Below are positions 10,508 through 17,570 of a DNA stretch of 64,000 nt, one piece after another; within the stretch, counting starts at the first letter, position 1; each line of letters begins with the position of its first letter. Below the pieces are notes generated by a model. The model was not told the DNA's origin. It saw nothing but the letters and a program-made list of their open reading frames with translations, and searched no databases. The translations under genes were made by a program, and so were the position numbers. The stretch is from JAUILH01 sp965230535 (lineage in GTDB: Bacteria > Bacteroidota > Bacteroidia > Flavobacteriales_D > JAUILH01): positions 1 to 64,000 of the forward strand of contig OZ246009.1 in NCBI GenBank assembly GCA_965230535.1, in the 5' to 3' direction.

Positions 10508-10626
10508 CTAAACCAACTCTTTAACCTCCACTTCTAGATACTCAGCAACTCTAAGTAAAGTAGTATAAGAAGGGTCTCTCTTTCCTTGCTCCAATCGTCC
10601 GAAATGCACACCGGATTCGTCTTGTG
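10508..10626 (-). pseudogene. Truncated XRE-family HTH regulator
   Basis: The minus strand encodes ESGVHFGRLEQGKRDPSYTT then LLRVAEYLEVEVKELV and a TAG stop (10510-10508). This is the second half of a Cro/C1-type HTH (recognition helix, G-x-R/Q-x-P loop, final helices). The first half of the domain and any start codon are lost exactly where the 50-bp repeat (10627) begins. About 40 codons remain. It cannot make a functional repressor. Confidence 0.75.
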
Positions 10627-10676
10627 GGTAGTGTCTCAAAGGATCACTTAATCAAAAATTAACGATATAAAAACCT
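10627..10676 (+). repeat. 50-bp direct repeat, copy 2 (type-A motif)
   Basis: This is a perfect copy of 10356-10405, in the same orientation. Its left edge interrupts the XRE-type HTH remnant, so it marks a recombination or insertion junction. Confidence 0.9.
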
Positions 10677-10719
10677 GATTAACAGAAGGAAGAAACTAGC
10701 AATCTATACTTTGCAAGCG

Positions 10720-10746
10720 AAGGGTGATTACATATCACCCTTTTTT
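10720..10746 (+). terminator. Rho-independent terminator
   Basis: A perfect 9-bp stem (AAGGGTGAT / ATCACCCTT) with a 5-nt loop is followed by a T run through 10746. It would end transcripts coming from the RHS and candidate immunity genes before the IS1-like element. Confidence 0.8.
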
Positions 10747-10778
10747 AATGCCTTAAATCTTCTAAAAATGAATAAATA

Positions 10779-11535
10779 GGTTCTATGTGTCTCAAAAGAT
10801 CACTTGAAAATCACACAGACACAATATGTCAATATTGTAAGTCGAAACAGTTAATTAGACGTGGATTCCAGAGAAATGGAAATCAGAAGTACTACTGTAA
10901 ATCCTGTAAAAAGTATCAACTCAAGGCATATGAAAGAAACGCTTATCAGGCAAATCTTAATCAGCGTTTGACAGAGCTTCTAAAAGAAGGCTGTGGAACC
11001 AGAAGTATTTCTAGGCTATTGAATATCTCACCTCAAACAGTTACTAAACGGATACTTGAGATTGGATCAAGAATAGTAAGACCGTCAATATCAAAAGGGA
11101 GAACCTACCAAATGGATGAACTCATTACCTATGTCCATCAAAAGGCAAGAAGAATATGCGTGGCTTATGCTATAGATTCAGTAACAAAAGAAGTAGTTGA
11201 TTTTAATGTTGGCAGAAGAAATAAAACGATATTAGGAAAGGTAGTGAATACTCTATTGTTGTCAAATGCTAAGGAGATAAGAACAGATAAACTGAGTTTA
11301 TATTTAGGCCTTATTCCAAAAGAGCTCCACAAAGTAAAACAAAGAGGCATCAATCATATAGAACGAAAAAACCTAACAATAAGAACACATATTAAACGAT
11401 TGAATAGACGAACAATTGCTTATTCAAAGAGCGTACTTGTTTTAACTGCTATTTTAAAGATCTATTTCTGGGCTTGAGCGATAATTTAATTATATTTAAA
11501 CATAACTGAAAAATATCTTTAGGATCGCCCGTAGA
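10779..11535 (+). mobile_element. IS1-like insertion sequence, ends not resolved
   Basis: The approximate extent is drawn around an intact IS1-type transposase gene, giving about 750 bp, close to the size of IS1. The left side (GGTTCTATGTGTCTCAAAAG) contains the same TGTCTCAAA core as the dispersed motif. The right side, read in reverse complement, begins TTCTACGGGCGATCCTAAAG and matches the left only loosely (TTCTA, then AAAGAT). I found no clear target duplication. Both ends are uncertain by tens of bases. Confidence 0.5.
10785..11477 (+). CDS. IS1 family transposase (single-frame InsAB)
   Basis: The 230 aa match the usual 232-aa IS1 transposase length. An N-terminal zinc ribbon has paired Cys (CQYCKSKQLIRRG, later YYCKSCKKYQ). 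An HTH follows near residues 60-90 (GTRSISRLLNISPQTVTKRI). The DDE-type catalytic core has its acidic residues at QMDEL, IRTDKLSLY and HIERKNLTIR, the same order as IS1 (ELDE, TDGWPLY, RIERHN). Unlike E. coli IS1 the product is encoded in one frame with no frameshift needed. It looks intact. Its first codons (ATG TGT CTC AAA) overlap the dispersed motif. Confidence 0.9.
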   Translation: MCLKRSLENHTDTICQYCKSKQLIRRGFQRNGNQKYYCKSCKKYQLKAYERNAYQANLNQRLTELLKEGCGTRSISRLLNISPQTVTKRILEIGSRIVRPSISKGRTYQMDELITYVHQKARRICVAYAIDSVTKEVVDFNVGRRNKTILGKVVNTLLLSNAKEIRTDKLSLYLGLIPKELHKVKQRGINHIERKNLTIRTHIKRLNRRTIAYSKSVLVLTAILKIYFWA

Positions 11536-11952
11536 ATGAAAAATAACAAGAGAGGGATAAAGCATCTATACAACTACATTTACACTCTATTATATCAATA
11601 TTATGAAGAAAAAACAGATGAGTCATATCTTTATTCATGGTGTATTGTAGCTATCTCATTTTTAGTAACAATTTTTACTCTTTCGGCTCTTATGTTCCTT
11701 TCTATATATGTATTTGAAGGCTTTCCTATGAACTTATCAATAAGCGCTGTTGGTATTCCCCTTTTCTTAGTCGCAATTCTTTTAAATCATCTATACTTTA
11801 GAAATAACCAGTACTATGTTAGTTTAATAGAACTGACGGATTGGAGTAACACTAAACATAAATTAAACTGGAGAATTCTATTAATTTCGTTTTTGGGATT
11901 AATTGGATTGACAGTTTTCTTTGCTCAAATTCTTTTTTTGAAAAGCACTTGA
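11536..11952 (+). CDS. Small integral membrane protein, unknown (candidate immunity protein)
   Basis: The 138-aa product has three predicted membrane segments at about residues 33-58, 66-86 and 111-134. A short aromatic N-terminal part lies outside the membrane. I recognise no family. It starts just after the IS1-like element. It is followed, 5 nt after its stop, by a type-B motif (CGTGTCTCAAAACCA) inside a small inverted repeat. Multi-TM small proteins are common as immunity proteins to membrane-active toxins, but nothing here proves that role. AT-rich codon use matches the neighbouring orphan genes. Confidence 0.6.
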   Translation: MKNNKRGIKHLYNYIYTLLYQYYEEKTDESYLYSWCIVAISFLVTIFTLSALMFLSIYVFEGFPMNLSISAVGIPLFLVAILLNHLYFRNNQYYVSLIELTDWSNTKHKLNWRILLISFLGLIGLTVFFAQILFLKST

Positions 11953-11974
11953 ATGGTCGTGTCTCAAAACCATT
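11952..11974 (+). repeat. Type-B motif in inverted repeat
   Basis: AATGGT and ACCATT form a 6-bp stem around an 11-nt loop holding the GTGTCTCAAA core. The 15-base core CGTGTCTCAAAACCA differs at one base from the copy at 13500-13514. It begins at the last base of the preceding stop codon. Confidence 0.6.
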
Positions 11975-12006
11975 AATAACTCCCTAAAAGAAGCCTAGAC
12001 CCCAAT

Positions 12007-12294
12007 ATGGATTTTATCAAAAGAAATAGATGGATTATTTTTTGGTTAGCTATTTTTACGCTTCTGTCGATATATCACATAAAAGAGGAACAGCTTTTTG
12101 AAGAAACTAAACAAGTTCAAGCCGTAGTGGTTAAGAAAAAGACAATAGCCAGACGCATATATGTGACTGTAAGATACAAGGTGGACAAAACGAATTATGA
12201 AGAGGATTTGAGCCTTTCTATCCCAACAGGGGAAAAGATAGAGATTGGTCACAATTATTATAAAGTATGCGCTAAAATCGCCAGATCAAATTAG
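12007..12294 (+). CDS. Small membrane-anchored protein, probably truncated
   Basis: The 95-aa product has one N-terminal membrane segment (about residues 8-26). A beta-rich tail follows (VVVKKKTIARRIYVTVRYKV, GEKIEIGHNYYKV). This layout recalls short Bacteroidota membrane-anchored proteins with a beta-barrel-like tail. Those usually continue past the YKV region; here the C-terminus (CAKIARSN) diverges and stops, so it may be shortened. A radC 3' remnant on the opposite strand begins 5 nt after the stop. No function can be assigned. Confidence 0.5.
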   Translation: MDFIKRNRWIIFWLAIFTLLSIYHIKEEQLFEETKQVQAVVVKKKTIARRIYVTVRYKVDKTNYEEDLSLSIPTGEKIEIGHNYYKVCAKIARSN

Positions 12295-12299
12295 GTTTA

Positions 12300-12383
12300 T
12301 TAACAATAACTATTCGAACTAATAAAGATGAGATTAGAACTAATAATTAAGTGATCTAACAACTCAATATCAAGGAGATTATA
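12300..12383 (-). pseudogene. radC 3'-end remnant, copy 2
   Basis: The minus strand reads NLLDIELLDHLIISSN, identical at protein level to the remnant at 10408-10503. The DNA (12333-12381) differs at 3 of 49 bases, and all three changes are synonymous in this frame. After ISSN the frame repeats a second ISSN-like stretch and stops at 12302-12300. Everything upstream of about 30 codons is missing. Confidence 0.7.
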
Positions 12384-12389
12384 GTATTT

Positions 12390-12408
12390 TTGTCTTTGCA
12401 AAAGACAA
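12390..12408. other. Perfect 8-bp inverted repeat
   Basis: TTGTCTTT and AAAGACAA flank a 3-nt loop, 25 nt upstream of the next start codon. There is no T run, so it is not a clear terminator. It could be a regulatory hairpin or part of a recombination site. Confidence 0.35.
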
Positions 12409-12433
12409 TCACAACAATTCGTTTAAATAGTAT

Positions 12434-13108
12434 ATGATACTAAAGACAATTTTAAGCTTTTTAATGCTAACACCTCTGTTTAACTCTTTTTCTCAAGACA
12501 GTCTAAAAATCTATCTTAGAGATGGAACAATTAAGTCATATAACAAAGTATACGGTGGAATAAATTCTATTCATGGGAAGAATCTTGACAAAAGCCATGA
12601 GAAACATAAGAGCGAAGAGGTTCTTTTCTATGAATCACGCTCAAACTCCTCAGGAGTAAAAGTATTACATTTGAAGTTCTACCGTAAAAAAGGAGAACTA
12701 TATTATGGTACAAGATCAACACTAGTACATGCATATATATATACTGATTCTCTCATAATAAGTCCTGCCCTATCTGGAGAAGCTAGCTTTTCCTCTGCCA
12801 CAAGTCAGTTCCAGACTTCACATATTGTAGACCTTACAAAAGTTCTAAAAGGGAAAAAAGACAAAGGGATTGTTTATTATGGAGGGCTTATCAGTCCTGA
12901 AAAAGTGAAAACACTTCTCTTAAAGAATTTTGCGGACTGTGAGGAAGCGAAGGATATTATCAATAGTTATGAAGGGAAGGGAAAAAGGAAAATGAATTGG
13001 ATGAAAATCATCATTCGCCTTCAAGAAGCGTGCCCCAAACAATGTTATGATCTGGACAAATTAAAAAAACAGATTGACTTATTGATTGAAAAACAGGAAT
13101 CTAGGTAG
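12434..13108 (+). CDS. Secreted protein of unknown function (candidate immunity gene)
   Basis: The 224-aa product has a signal peptide (residues 1-21, ending NSFSQ). A beta-rich middle follows (SLKIYLRDGTIKSYNKVYGG, EVLFYESRS), then a basic helical C-terminus with two Cys pairs (ADCEEAK, ACPKQCYDL). I recognise no family. It stands alone in the accessory array, with the same signal-peptide layout as the gene at 9699. Its TAG stop (13106-13108) lies inside a type-A motif (GGTAGTGTCACAAAAGT). Function unknown; the immunity role is inferred from context. Confidence 0.6.
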   Translation: MILKTILSFLMLTPLFNSFSQDSLKIYLRDGTIKSYNKVYGGINSIHGKNLDKSHEKHKSEEVLFYESRSNSSGVKVLHLKFYRKKGELYYGTRSTLVHAYIYTDSLIISPALSGEASFSSATSQFQTSHIVDLTKVLKGKKDKGIVYYGGLISPEKVKTLLLKNFADCEEAKDIINSYEGKGKRKMNWMKIIIRLQEACPKQCYDLDKLKKQIDLLIEKQESR

Positions 13109-13148
13109 TGTCACAAAAGTGGTAGTGTCTCAAAGGATCACTTAATCA
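13104..13148 (+). repeat. Two tandem type-A motifs
   Basis: GGTAGTGTCACAAAAGT (13104-13120) is followed directly by GGTAGTGTCTCAAAGGATC (from 13121) and CACTTAATCA. The second copy continues into a radC remnant. From 13121 to 13166 it equals 10356-10428 with 27 bp removed between two AATCA repeats. Confidence 0.85.
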
Positions 13149-13166
13149 ACCATCATCAGTAAAAGA
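13144..13166 (-). pseudogene. radC 3'-end remnant, copy 3 (last codons only)
   Basis: These 23 bp are identical to 10406-10428 and encode the last residues SFTDDG and stop of the RadC-like frame. The fragment is too short to identify alone; it is called by identity to copy 1. Confidence 0.6.
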
Positions 13167-13183
13167 TCACTAATTCGTTACAG

Positions 13184-13489
13184 GTGAAACCAGAAGATAT
13201 TAAGGAATTGTTTGAATTGGCAGAGAGCTCATATCATGAGTGTATTAAGAATTGTGAAGATGGAGAAGAATCAGAACTTCCCTCAGGACTAGAACTCACA
13301 GATCTTATTACCTACAGAAACAAGATTTCCAAAGTTCTTTATAAACAAGGTGAGATTGAAAAGCCTTTTTATAATGTTATGCTTAGACTGACTTTGGGAG
13401 ACAAGGCTCCATCCTTTTATGGTGCATATCATATTTATGTAAGAATTGAAAATCATGAGATTTTTGATGATTACTTATATTGGGATTAG
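13184..13489 (+). CDS. Small acidic protein, candidate cytoplasmic immunity protein
   Basis: The 101-aa product has a likely GTG start at 13184; the frame is closed by a stop at 13160 and has no ATG before it. It is acidic, soluble and lacks a signal peptide (EDIKELFELAESSYHECI, NCEDGEESELP, GAYHIYVRIE). Size, charge and setting resemble small immunity proteins of polymorphic-toxin loci, but I recognise no named family. A type-B motif in a 10-bp hairpin begins 4 nt after its stop. The start codon is less certain than the frame. Confidence 0.55.
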   Translation: MKPEDIKELFELAESSYHECIKNCEDGEESELPSGLELTDLITYRNKISKVLYKQGEIEKPFYNVMLRLTLGDKAPSFYGAYHIYVRIENHEIFDDYLYWD

Positions 13490-13493
13490 TAGG

Positions 13494-13522
13494 TAGGAGC
13501 GTGCCTCAAAACCACGCTCCTA
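13494..13522 (+). repeat. Type-B motif in 10-bp perfect hairpin
   Basis: TAGGAGCGTG and CACGCTCCTA pair perfectly around the loop CCTCAAAAC. There is no T run after it on either strand, so it is not a standard terminator. The core CGTGCCTCAAAACCA matches 14 of 15 bases with the copy at 11958-11972. Confidence 0.75.
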
Positions 13523-13589
13523 GAAGGAAAGACTATGATCAATATGGTCCCCCGATGGACCCTTCAAGTGACAACAAAATTAAATAGGC

Positions 13590-14066
13590 ATGAAATCACT
13601 ATTTCTATTGAGCTTAATGATCTTTTGTGTATCGTGTGGTGCGCATAAAAAAACACTTGGTTCATTGAATAACGAAATGAAAAACACTTCTAATCTTAAT
13701 GACCAATCATTGATTATCGATGAAAAGTTATTTGGTGAGGTGAATTTTTATCAAAAACATTATAGTCTATTTCAAAAACATTTAGGTGAACCTAATGAGA
13801 TTTTATATAGAGGAATGATAAAAGGGAAGCCCTATGGGTGGACTTCAGAAAAAGGCATTCATGGTAAAATTTTACAAAAAAACCATCCTTTATATGATCA
13901 GTTATATATGGTTTTTAAGTATAGAATAAATGATTTCAGCTTTGAACTCCTTTTCTACAAAGAAAAATTACAATTCTATAGGGATGAATACTTTAGTGGT
14001 GACTGCTATTGCTTTATTAGTTTTAGTTCTAAAAAGCGAATAGAGGTTTCTGCACCTCTAGAATAG
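13590..14066 (+). CDS. Lipoprotein of unknown function (candidate immunity gene)
   Basis: The 158-aa product has a lipoprotein signal (MKSLFLLSLMIFCVSC, Cys16). The mature part is basic and aromatic (GEVNFYQKHYSLFQKHLGEP, FSFELLFYKEKLQFYRDEYF). I recognise no family. It is the last orphan gene of the accessory array, followed 2 nt after its stop by a type-A motif. A periplasmic or outer-membrane lipoprotein could protect against an exported toxin, but that is inference. Confidence 0.6.
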   Translation: MKSLFLLSLMIFCVSCGAHKKTLGSLNNEMKNTSNLNDQSLIIDEKLFGEVNFYQKHYSLFQKHLGEPNEILYRGMIKGKPYGWTSEKGIHGKILQKNHPLYDQLYMVFKYRINDFSFELLFYKEKLQFYRDEYFSGDCYCFISFSSKKRIEVSAPLE

Positions 14067-14068
14067 AT

Positions 14069-14085
14069 GGTAGTGTCTCAAAAGT
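14069..14085 (+). repeat. Type-A motif, last copy
   Basis: GGTAGTGTCTCAAAAGT occurs 2 nt after the preceding stop codon. No further copy is seen in the following 180 bp or in the neighbouring operon. Confidence 0.75.
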
Positions 14086-14264
14086 ATTGATTGAAAACGA
14101 AAGCTCTGCTAGGGATAGAACGGCCTGTTTGAGCTCTTGAGAGAAATGCTATGACATTGAGACCATAAAAGCAACTCTTTTGAAACTACTTTAGGATAAC
14201 TAATGTCGTTATTTATTGTCCTCGGAAATTTAAGTTTAGCGGTGGTTTTATGCATATAGAGGGG

Positions 14265-15425
14265 CTACAGGTCCCATACCAAAATTGAAGAAGAATCGGC
14301 ATTCATGTTATGCCTCATGCCAATATAAATATGGTCATTGTATATTTCAATGGCCTTTATTTGACCCGTTACCGAGCTGGAAAACGGCTTCCAGCCATTT
14401 TCAGTATGGTAAGCCACATTTTGCATACCGTTATGATTGAAATCCCCTCCAACCACAATAAGCTGCTCGTTCTCTGTAACCACAAGGTCCTCAATAATTC
14501 CCTGTCCTCCCAGACCTCCGGAAACCGATTTCCAGTTAACACCGTTCCATTTAGCTATTCCTCCTGTTCCTGCGACTCCGCTTGCTGCTGAAAAAGTTCC
14601 GACAACATATAACTCGTTATCGATAACGAGCATTTTTCTTGCGGGGCCAAACAACCCAGACCCCAGACTATGCCAGGCTCCATTGGCATATCTTGCGATA
14701 AAATTCAATGCAACACCTCCGGAATAAATGAAATCACCACATGCATATAATTCCCCATTGTACATAATCAAGTCACGTACTTTACCATCAAAACCGGGAC
14801 CAACAAGAGAGTAGGCAGGAATTGGTTCAAAAATGTCTGAACGTGGGACGAACCGAATAACACCATCATAATTGCTCAAAGCCATACTGGCAAACAGTGT
14901 ATCAGTATGAGGCATCTGGCAAAATGCCTGAAAATCCCCAGGTAAACTAGCATTAAACTGAGAGAACCAACCACCTGAAGAGCCTTTACTGAAAATCCCC
15001 TCATATGTGCCCGATCCAAGGTTAACACCTCCTGCAACAATGGTTGTATCACCTAAACTAATCAACTTAGTGATGCCATAGGGAGTTGAATTAGGGTAAA
15101 TTATAGGTGTGTTAAAAGTCATGTAATAGCTCAGATCGAATGAATTGTCAGGCCCTATTTGGGCAGCAAAGCCATGTTTGCTTCCAAGATTGGGGGTGAA
15201 AAACTCTCCTCCAACCCATAATTCACTTTGATGATTTTCAAAATCATGTACTAAGCGACGAAAAACCCTCACCGTGTCCCAATAATAGTTCATAGTCACT
15301 ATGGAATCATCGACACCAGACTCGACCACTTCCTCTTCTTCTTTTTTACATCCGTTTGTGATAGCCAGAATGACAAAACTACCAAGGACAAATTTTATGA
15401 GATTAACTTTAAACACGCTGTTCAT
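14265..15425 (-). CDS. Propeller-like lipoprotein
   Basis: The 386-aa product has a lipoprotein signal (Cys26 in ITNGC) followed by an acidic linker (KKEEEEVVESG). The body has repeated units of the form GxFxxxGG...IAxxNG..W (ELYACGDFIYSGG, ELYVVGTFSAASG, LIVVGGDFNHNG), typical of beta-propeller surface lipoproteins. It lies downstream of the secretion operon on the same strand with a 108-bp gap, so it may or may not be co-transcribed. A cell-surface role is inferred. No enzymatic motif is visible. Confidence 0.65.
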   Translation of the reverse strand: MNSVFKVNLIKFVLGSFVILAITNGCKKEEEEVVESGVDDSIVTMNYYWDTVRVFRRLVHDFENHQSELWVGGEFFTPNLGSKHGFAAQIGPDNSFDLSYYMTFNTPIIYPNSTPYGITKLISLGDTTIVAGGVNLGSGTYEGIFSKGSSGGWFSQFNASLPGDFQAFCQMPHTDTLFASMALSNYDGVIRFVPRSDIFEPIPAYSLVGPGFDGKVRDLIMYNGELYACGDFIYSGGVALNFIARYANGAWHSLGSGLFGPARKMLVIDNELYVVGTFSAASGVAGTGGIAKWNGVNWKSVSGGLGGQGIIEDLVVTENEQLIVVGGDFNHNGMQNVAYHTENGWKPFSSSVTGQIKAIEIYNDHIYIGMRHNMNADSSSILVWDL

Positions 15426-15533
15426 CTGATTTTTAGTGACAAGTCTTTTCGAAAGTATAAATATCTGGTCTAAGTTCCTATTGTCTTTATCTTTTAGTTT
15501 TCAGAAACAACAGGCATTTCCAAAAGTAACCCC

Positions 15534-16073
15534 CTACTTCCCAAGTACCTTTTCCTCTCCATTAAATACCACCGTAATGGCCGTTTCGGAGAAACTCAGG
15601 ACCTTAACACCTTGTGAACTTTGTCCGGCAGAATAGAAATCTTCAATGCCGTTTATGACCAGTACCGCCACAGCCTGTTTGTTTTTGGCGTTTTCTATAG
15701 TGCCTTTAAATACCAGCTGAGGCCATGGAATCTCCTGGGGCTCTGTTTGATCTTTTTTAGTGTTTCCGTTTGTATGCTTCCGATTCGCCTGGTCGTTTTT
15801 AGTATTGTGAGTCACGGCATGACTGGTGTATTTGCGTTGTTTTGTTTTGGATACTCTGCCTAAAAATGGATCGCGGTAAGCTTCTTCCATAAGCACATAA
15901 GCTTTCTTGCGTGGCGCATTTTGATCGGAGCTCAAAATTTCCTGGGTAGAGGACGAGTCTTCTACCTGCTCTTCATCCCCAAAATAATCGAATGCGCGCA
16001 TGCCCATGTATGTCCATACGGACAAGACCAGCACCAGCAAAACGATATTTTTAGGACTCCACTTTTTTTGCAT
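15534..16073 (-). CDS. GspC/PilP-like inner-membrane protein
   Basis: The 179-aa product has one N-terminal membrane segment (about residues 9-26). A polar, basic linker follows. A C-terminal domain (PQLVFKGTIENAKNKQAVAV, VKVLSFSETAITVVFNG) looks like the homology region of GspC/PilP, which links the inner-membrane assembly platform to the secretin. It is the last gene of the leftward operon and overlaps the preceding stop by one base (TAATG). The assignment rests on size, topology, the C-terminal pattern and operon position, so GspC versus PilP cannot be separated. Confidence 0.65.
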   Translation of the reverse strand: MQKKWSPKNIVLLVLVLSVWTYMGMRAFDYFGDEEQVEDSSSTQEILSSDQNAPRKKAYVLMEEAYRDPFLGRVSKTKQRKYTSHAVTHNTKNDQANRKHTNGNTKKDQTEPQEIPWPQLVFKGTIENAKNKQAVAVLVINGIEDFYSAGQSSQGVKVLSFSETAITVVFNGEEKVLGK

Positions 16074-17050
16074 TACTGAATGGTAAAGCTATTATAGCTT
16101 GAGAAACTTCCAATGTTGCCCGCCTCATCAAAAGTCTTGGCACGCCAGTAGTAGGTGCCAATTGTTGGAATGGAATCCAGATAAGAACTGCTTGAGGAGG
16201 TTGTAAATCGTTTGTAAAGCGTTGTTAAAGACGGATCGGTGTAAATGTAAACACTGTCTGCCAAAGGTGAAGGATACGCCCCATTTTCAATTTGCTGTGT
16301 CCAGGTATAAGTAAAGCTTTGGTTCGGACTAAAAATGTCTCCATCCGGAGTGATTAAAGTTGGTGGATCCGGAACAGTTAAGTCTACTCTAAATGTTCTG
16401 GTAGAATAGGATGTACTTGAAGATGTGCTGGAGTTTGTTGCACGAACTCCCCAGATATAATCACCTTCGCTTAATGCATTGGCCAGCGTATAGCTGGTTC
16501 CTGATATTGATGAGGATTCCACGGTGGTTCCGGTTAGGAAATCGGATCCTGTTTTCACAACAACATCATAGCCATCAGCAGAGCTTAACGACAACCATGA
16601 AAAACCTGGATAGGTTTGGTTGGTGTAACTCGCATTAAGTGGCAAAATCAAGTCAACCGTTTGGCCACTCACATCATTGGTAGAATCTATTTGAATGATC
16701 CTGTCGGTAATGTATGGCGTCTCCGAAGAGTTATTTTCTGCACGCATTTTCCAGGCGTATGTACCCGGCTCAAGGTTGTAGAAAAACTCTGTACCCTGTA
16801 CCACGGAGTCAAGAATAAATGCCTGAATGTTGTTGAAATCGGGAGAGACCAACTGAATTCTGTACTGGCTTGCGCCTTCCACAGCTTCCCACTTGAAGTG
16901 CACCTGCTGAATGGTAGACTGGTAGTTGGCTTGTGGAATGATCACATTCACCGTCTCTTTTGAAAGGTCGCGTTCAAAAACGTCATCCCGGCAAGAAGAC
17001 AAGGTCACAACAAGACCTATCAAACACGATATGCTAATTAATTTTTTCAT
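16073..17050 (-). CDS. FN3-repeat lipoprotein within the secretion operon
   Basis: The 325-aa product has a lipobox (LSSC, Cys20). Three fibronectin type III-like units follow (QVHFKWEAVEGASQYRIQLV; YPGFSWLSLSSADGYDVVVK; SFTYTWTQQIENG). Each contains the W and tyrosine-corner pattern. The gene sits between the PilO-like and GspC-like genes and overlaps the PilO-like gene by 17 bp, so it is translationally coupled to machine components. No standard T2SS or T4P part has this architecture. It may act as an outer-membrane partner, pilotin substitute or substrate receptor; this is inference. Confidence 0.7.
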   Translation of the reverse strand: MKKLISISCLIGLVVTLSSCRDDVFERDLSKETVNVIIPQANYQSTIQQVHFKWEAVEGASQYRIQLVSPDFNNIQAFILDSVVQGTEFFYNLEPGTYAWKMRAENNSSETPYITDRIIQIDSTNDVSGQTVDLILPLNASYTNQTYPGFSWLSLSSADGYDVVVKTGSDFLTGTTVESSSISGTSYTLANALSEGDYIWGVRATNSSTSSSTSYSTRTFRVDLTVPDPPTLITPDGDIFSPNQSFTYTWTQQIENGAYPSPLADSVYIYTDPSLTTLYKRFTTSSSSSYLDSIPTIGTYYWRAKTFDEAGNIGSFSSYNSFTIQ

Positions 17051-17570
17051 AACTCTGGATATATAGTTCTGAGAACAATTCGTTCTTTTTGGTTCTGGGG
17101 TTTTTAACTGAGAAATATCTCGATGATGCCAACTTCATACCTGAAGTGTTGGTCTCAAGGAAATAACTCAAGCTCAATAATTCCTGAAAAGGGCCTCTGA
17201 AAACAGCCTTGTGTGTGTAAATTCGATATCCCTGCTCGTCTATATGATGCGCCTTGGGCATGCTGATGAGTTCGCAGGAAGTACTATCCTCATGCTCACT
17301 AAAGTAGGCAATCAATTCTTTGTTGATGAGCTGAAGGTCTTTTCGGTCTTTACCTAAAATTCGGTCTAAATACAGAAGTTCCGATTCCAACATGGTCATT
17401 TTCTGCTGCACGTCTTCATCACTGTCTAAAGATTTGAGCGATTGAAGATGTTGGTACTGAGCAACGGTCGGTTTAATTTTTACCTGATACACCATGAAAC
17501 CAATGATGAGCAAGCCTCCAATCAAAATGAAGGTTTTGATGCGATATGTCAGATTATTCCAAAATGCCAT
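17034..17570 (-). CDS. PilO/GspM-like assembly platform protein
   Basis: The 178-aa product has an N-terminal cytoplasmic stub and one membrane segment (about residues 12-29). A coiled coil follows (about 35-85), then a small ferredoxin-like domain (HKAVFRGPFQELLSLSYFLE). FRGPFQELLSFLxxLE-type sequence is characteristic of PilO. It overlaps the upstream GspL-like gene by 17 bp. PilO pairs with PilN under the inner membrane to build the alignment complex. The fit of topology, motif and position makes the call fairly firm. Confidence 0.8.
   Translation of the reverse strand: MAFWNNLTYRIKTFILIGGLLIIGFMVYQVKIKPTVAQYQHLQSLKSLDSDEDVQQKMTMLESELLYLDRILGKDRKDLQLINKELIAYFSEHEDSTSCELISMPKAHHIDEQGYRIYTHKAVFRGPFQELLSLSYFLETNTSGMKLASSRYFSVKNPRTKKNELFSELYIQSYEKIN

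Noticed and set aside
10356..14085. CRISPR array
   Set aside because: The repeats are unequal in length and spacing and are placed at gene ends, with no regular spacers or cas genes.
10356..14085. Pairs of IS ends flanking each small gene
   Set aside because: I found no inverted copies of the motif; all lie in the same orientation.
14310..14727. Two plus-strand frames opposite the propeller lipoprotein
   Set aside because: The minus-strand gene has a signal peptide and repeat structure; the plus frames are shadows.
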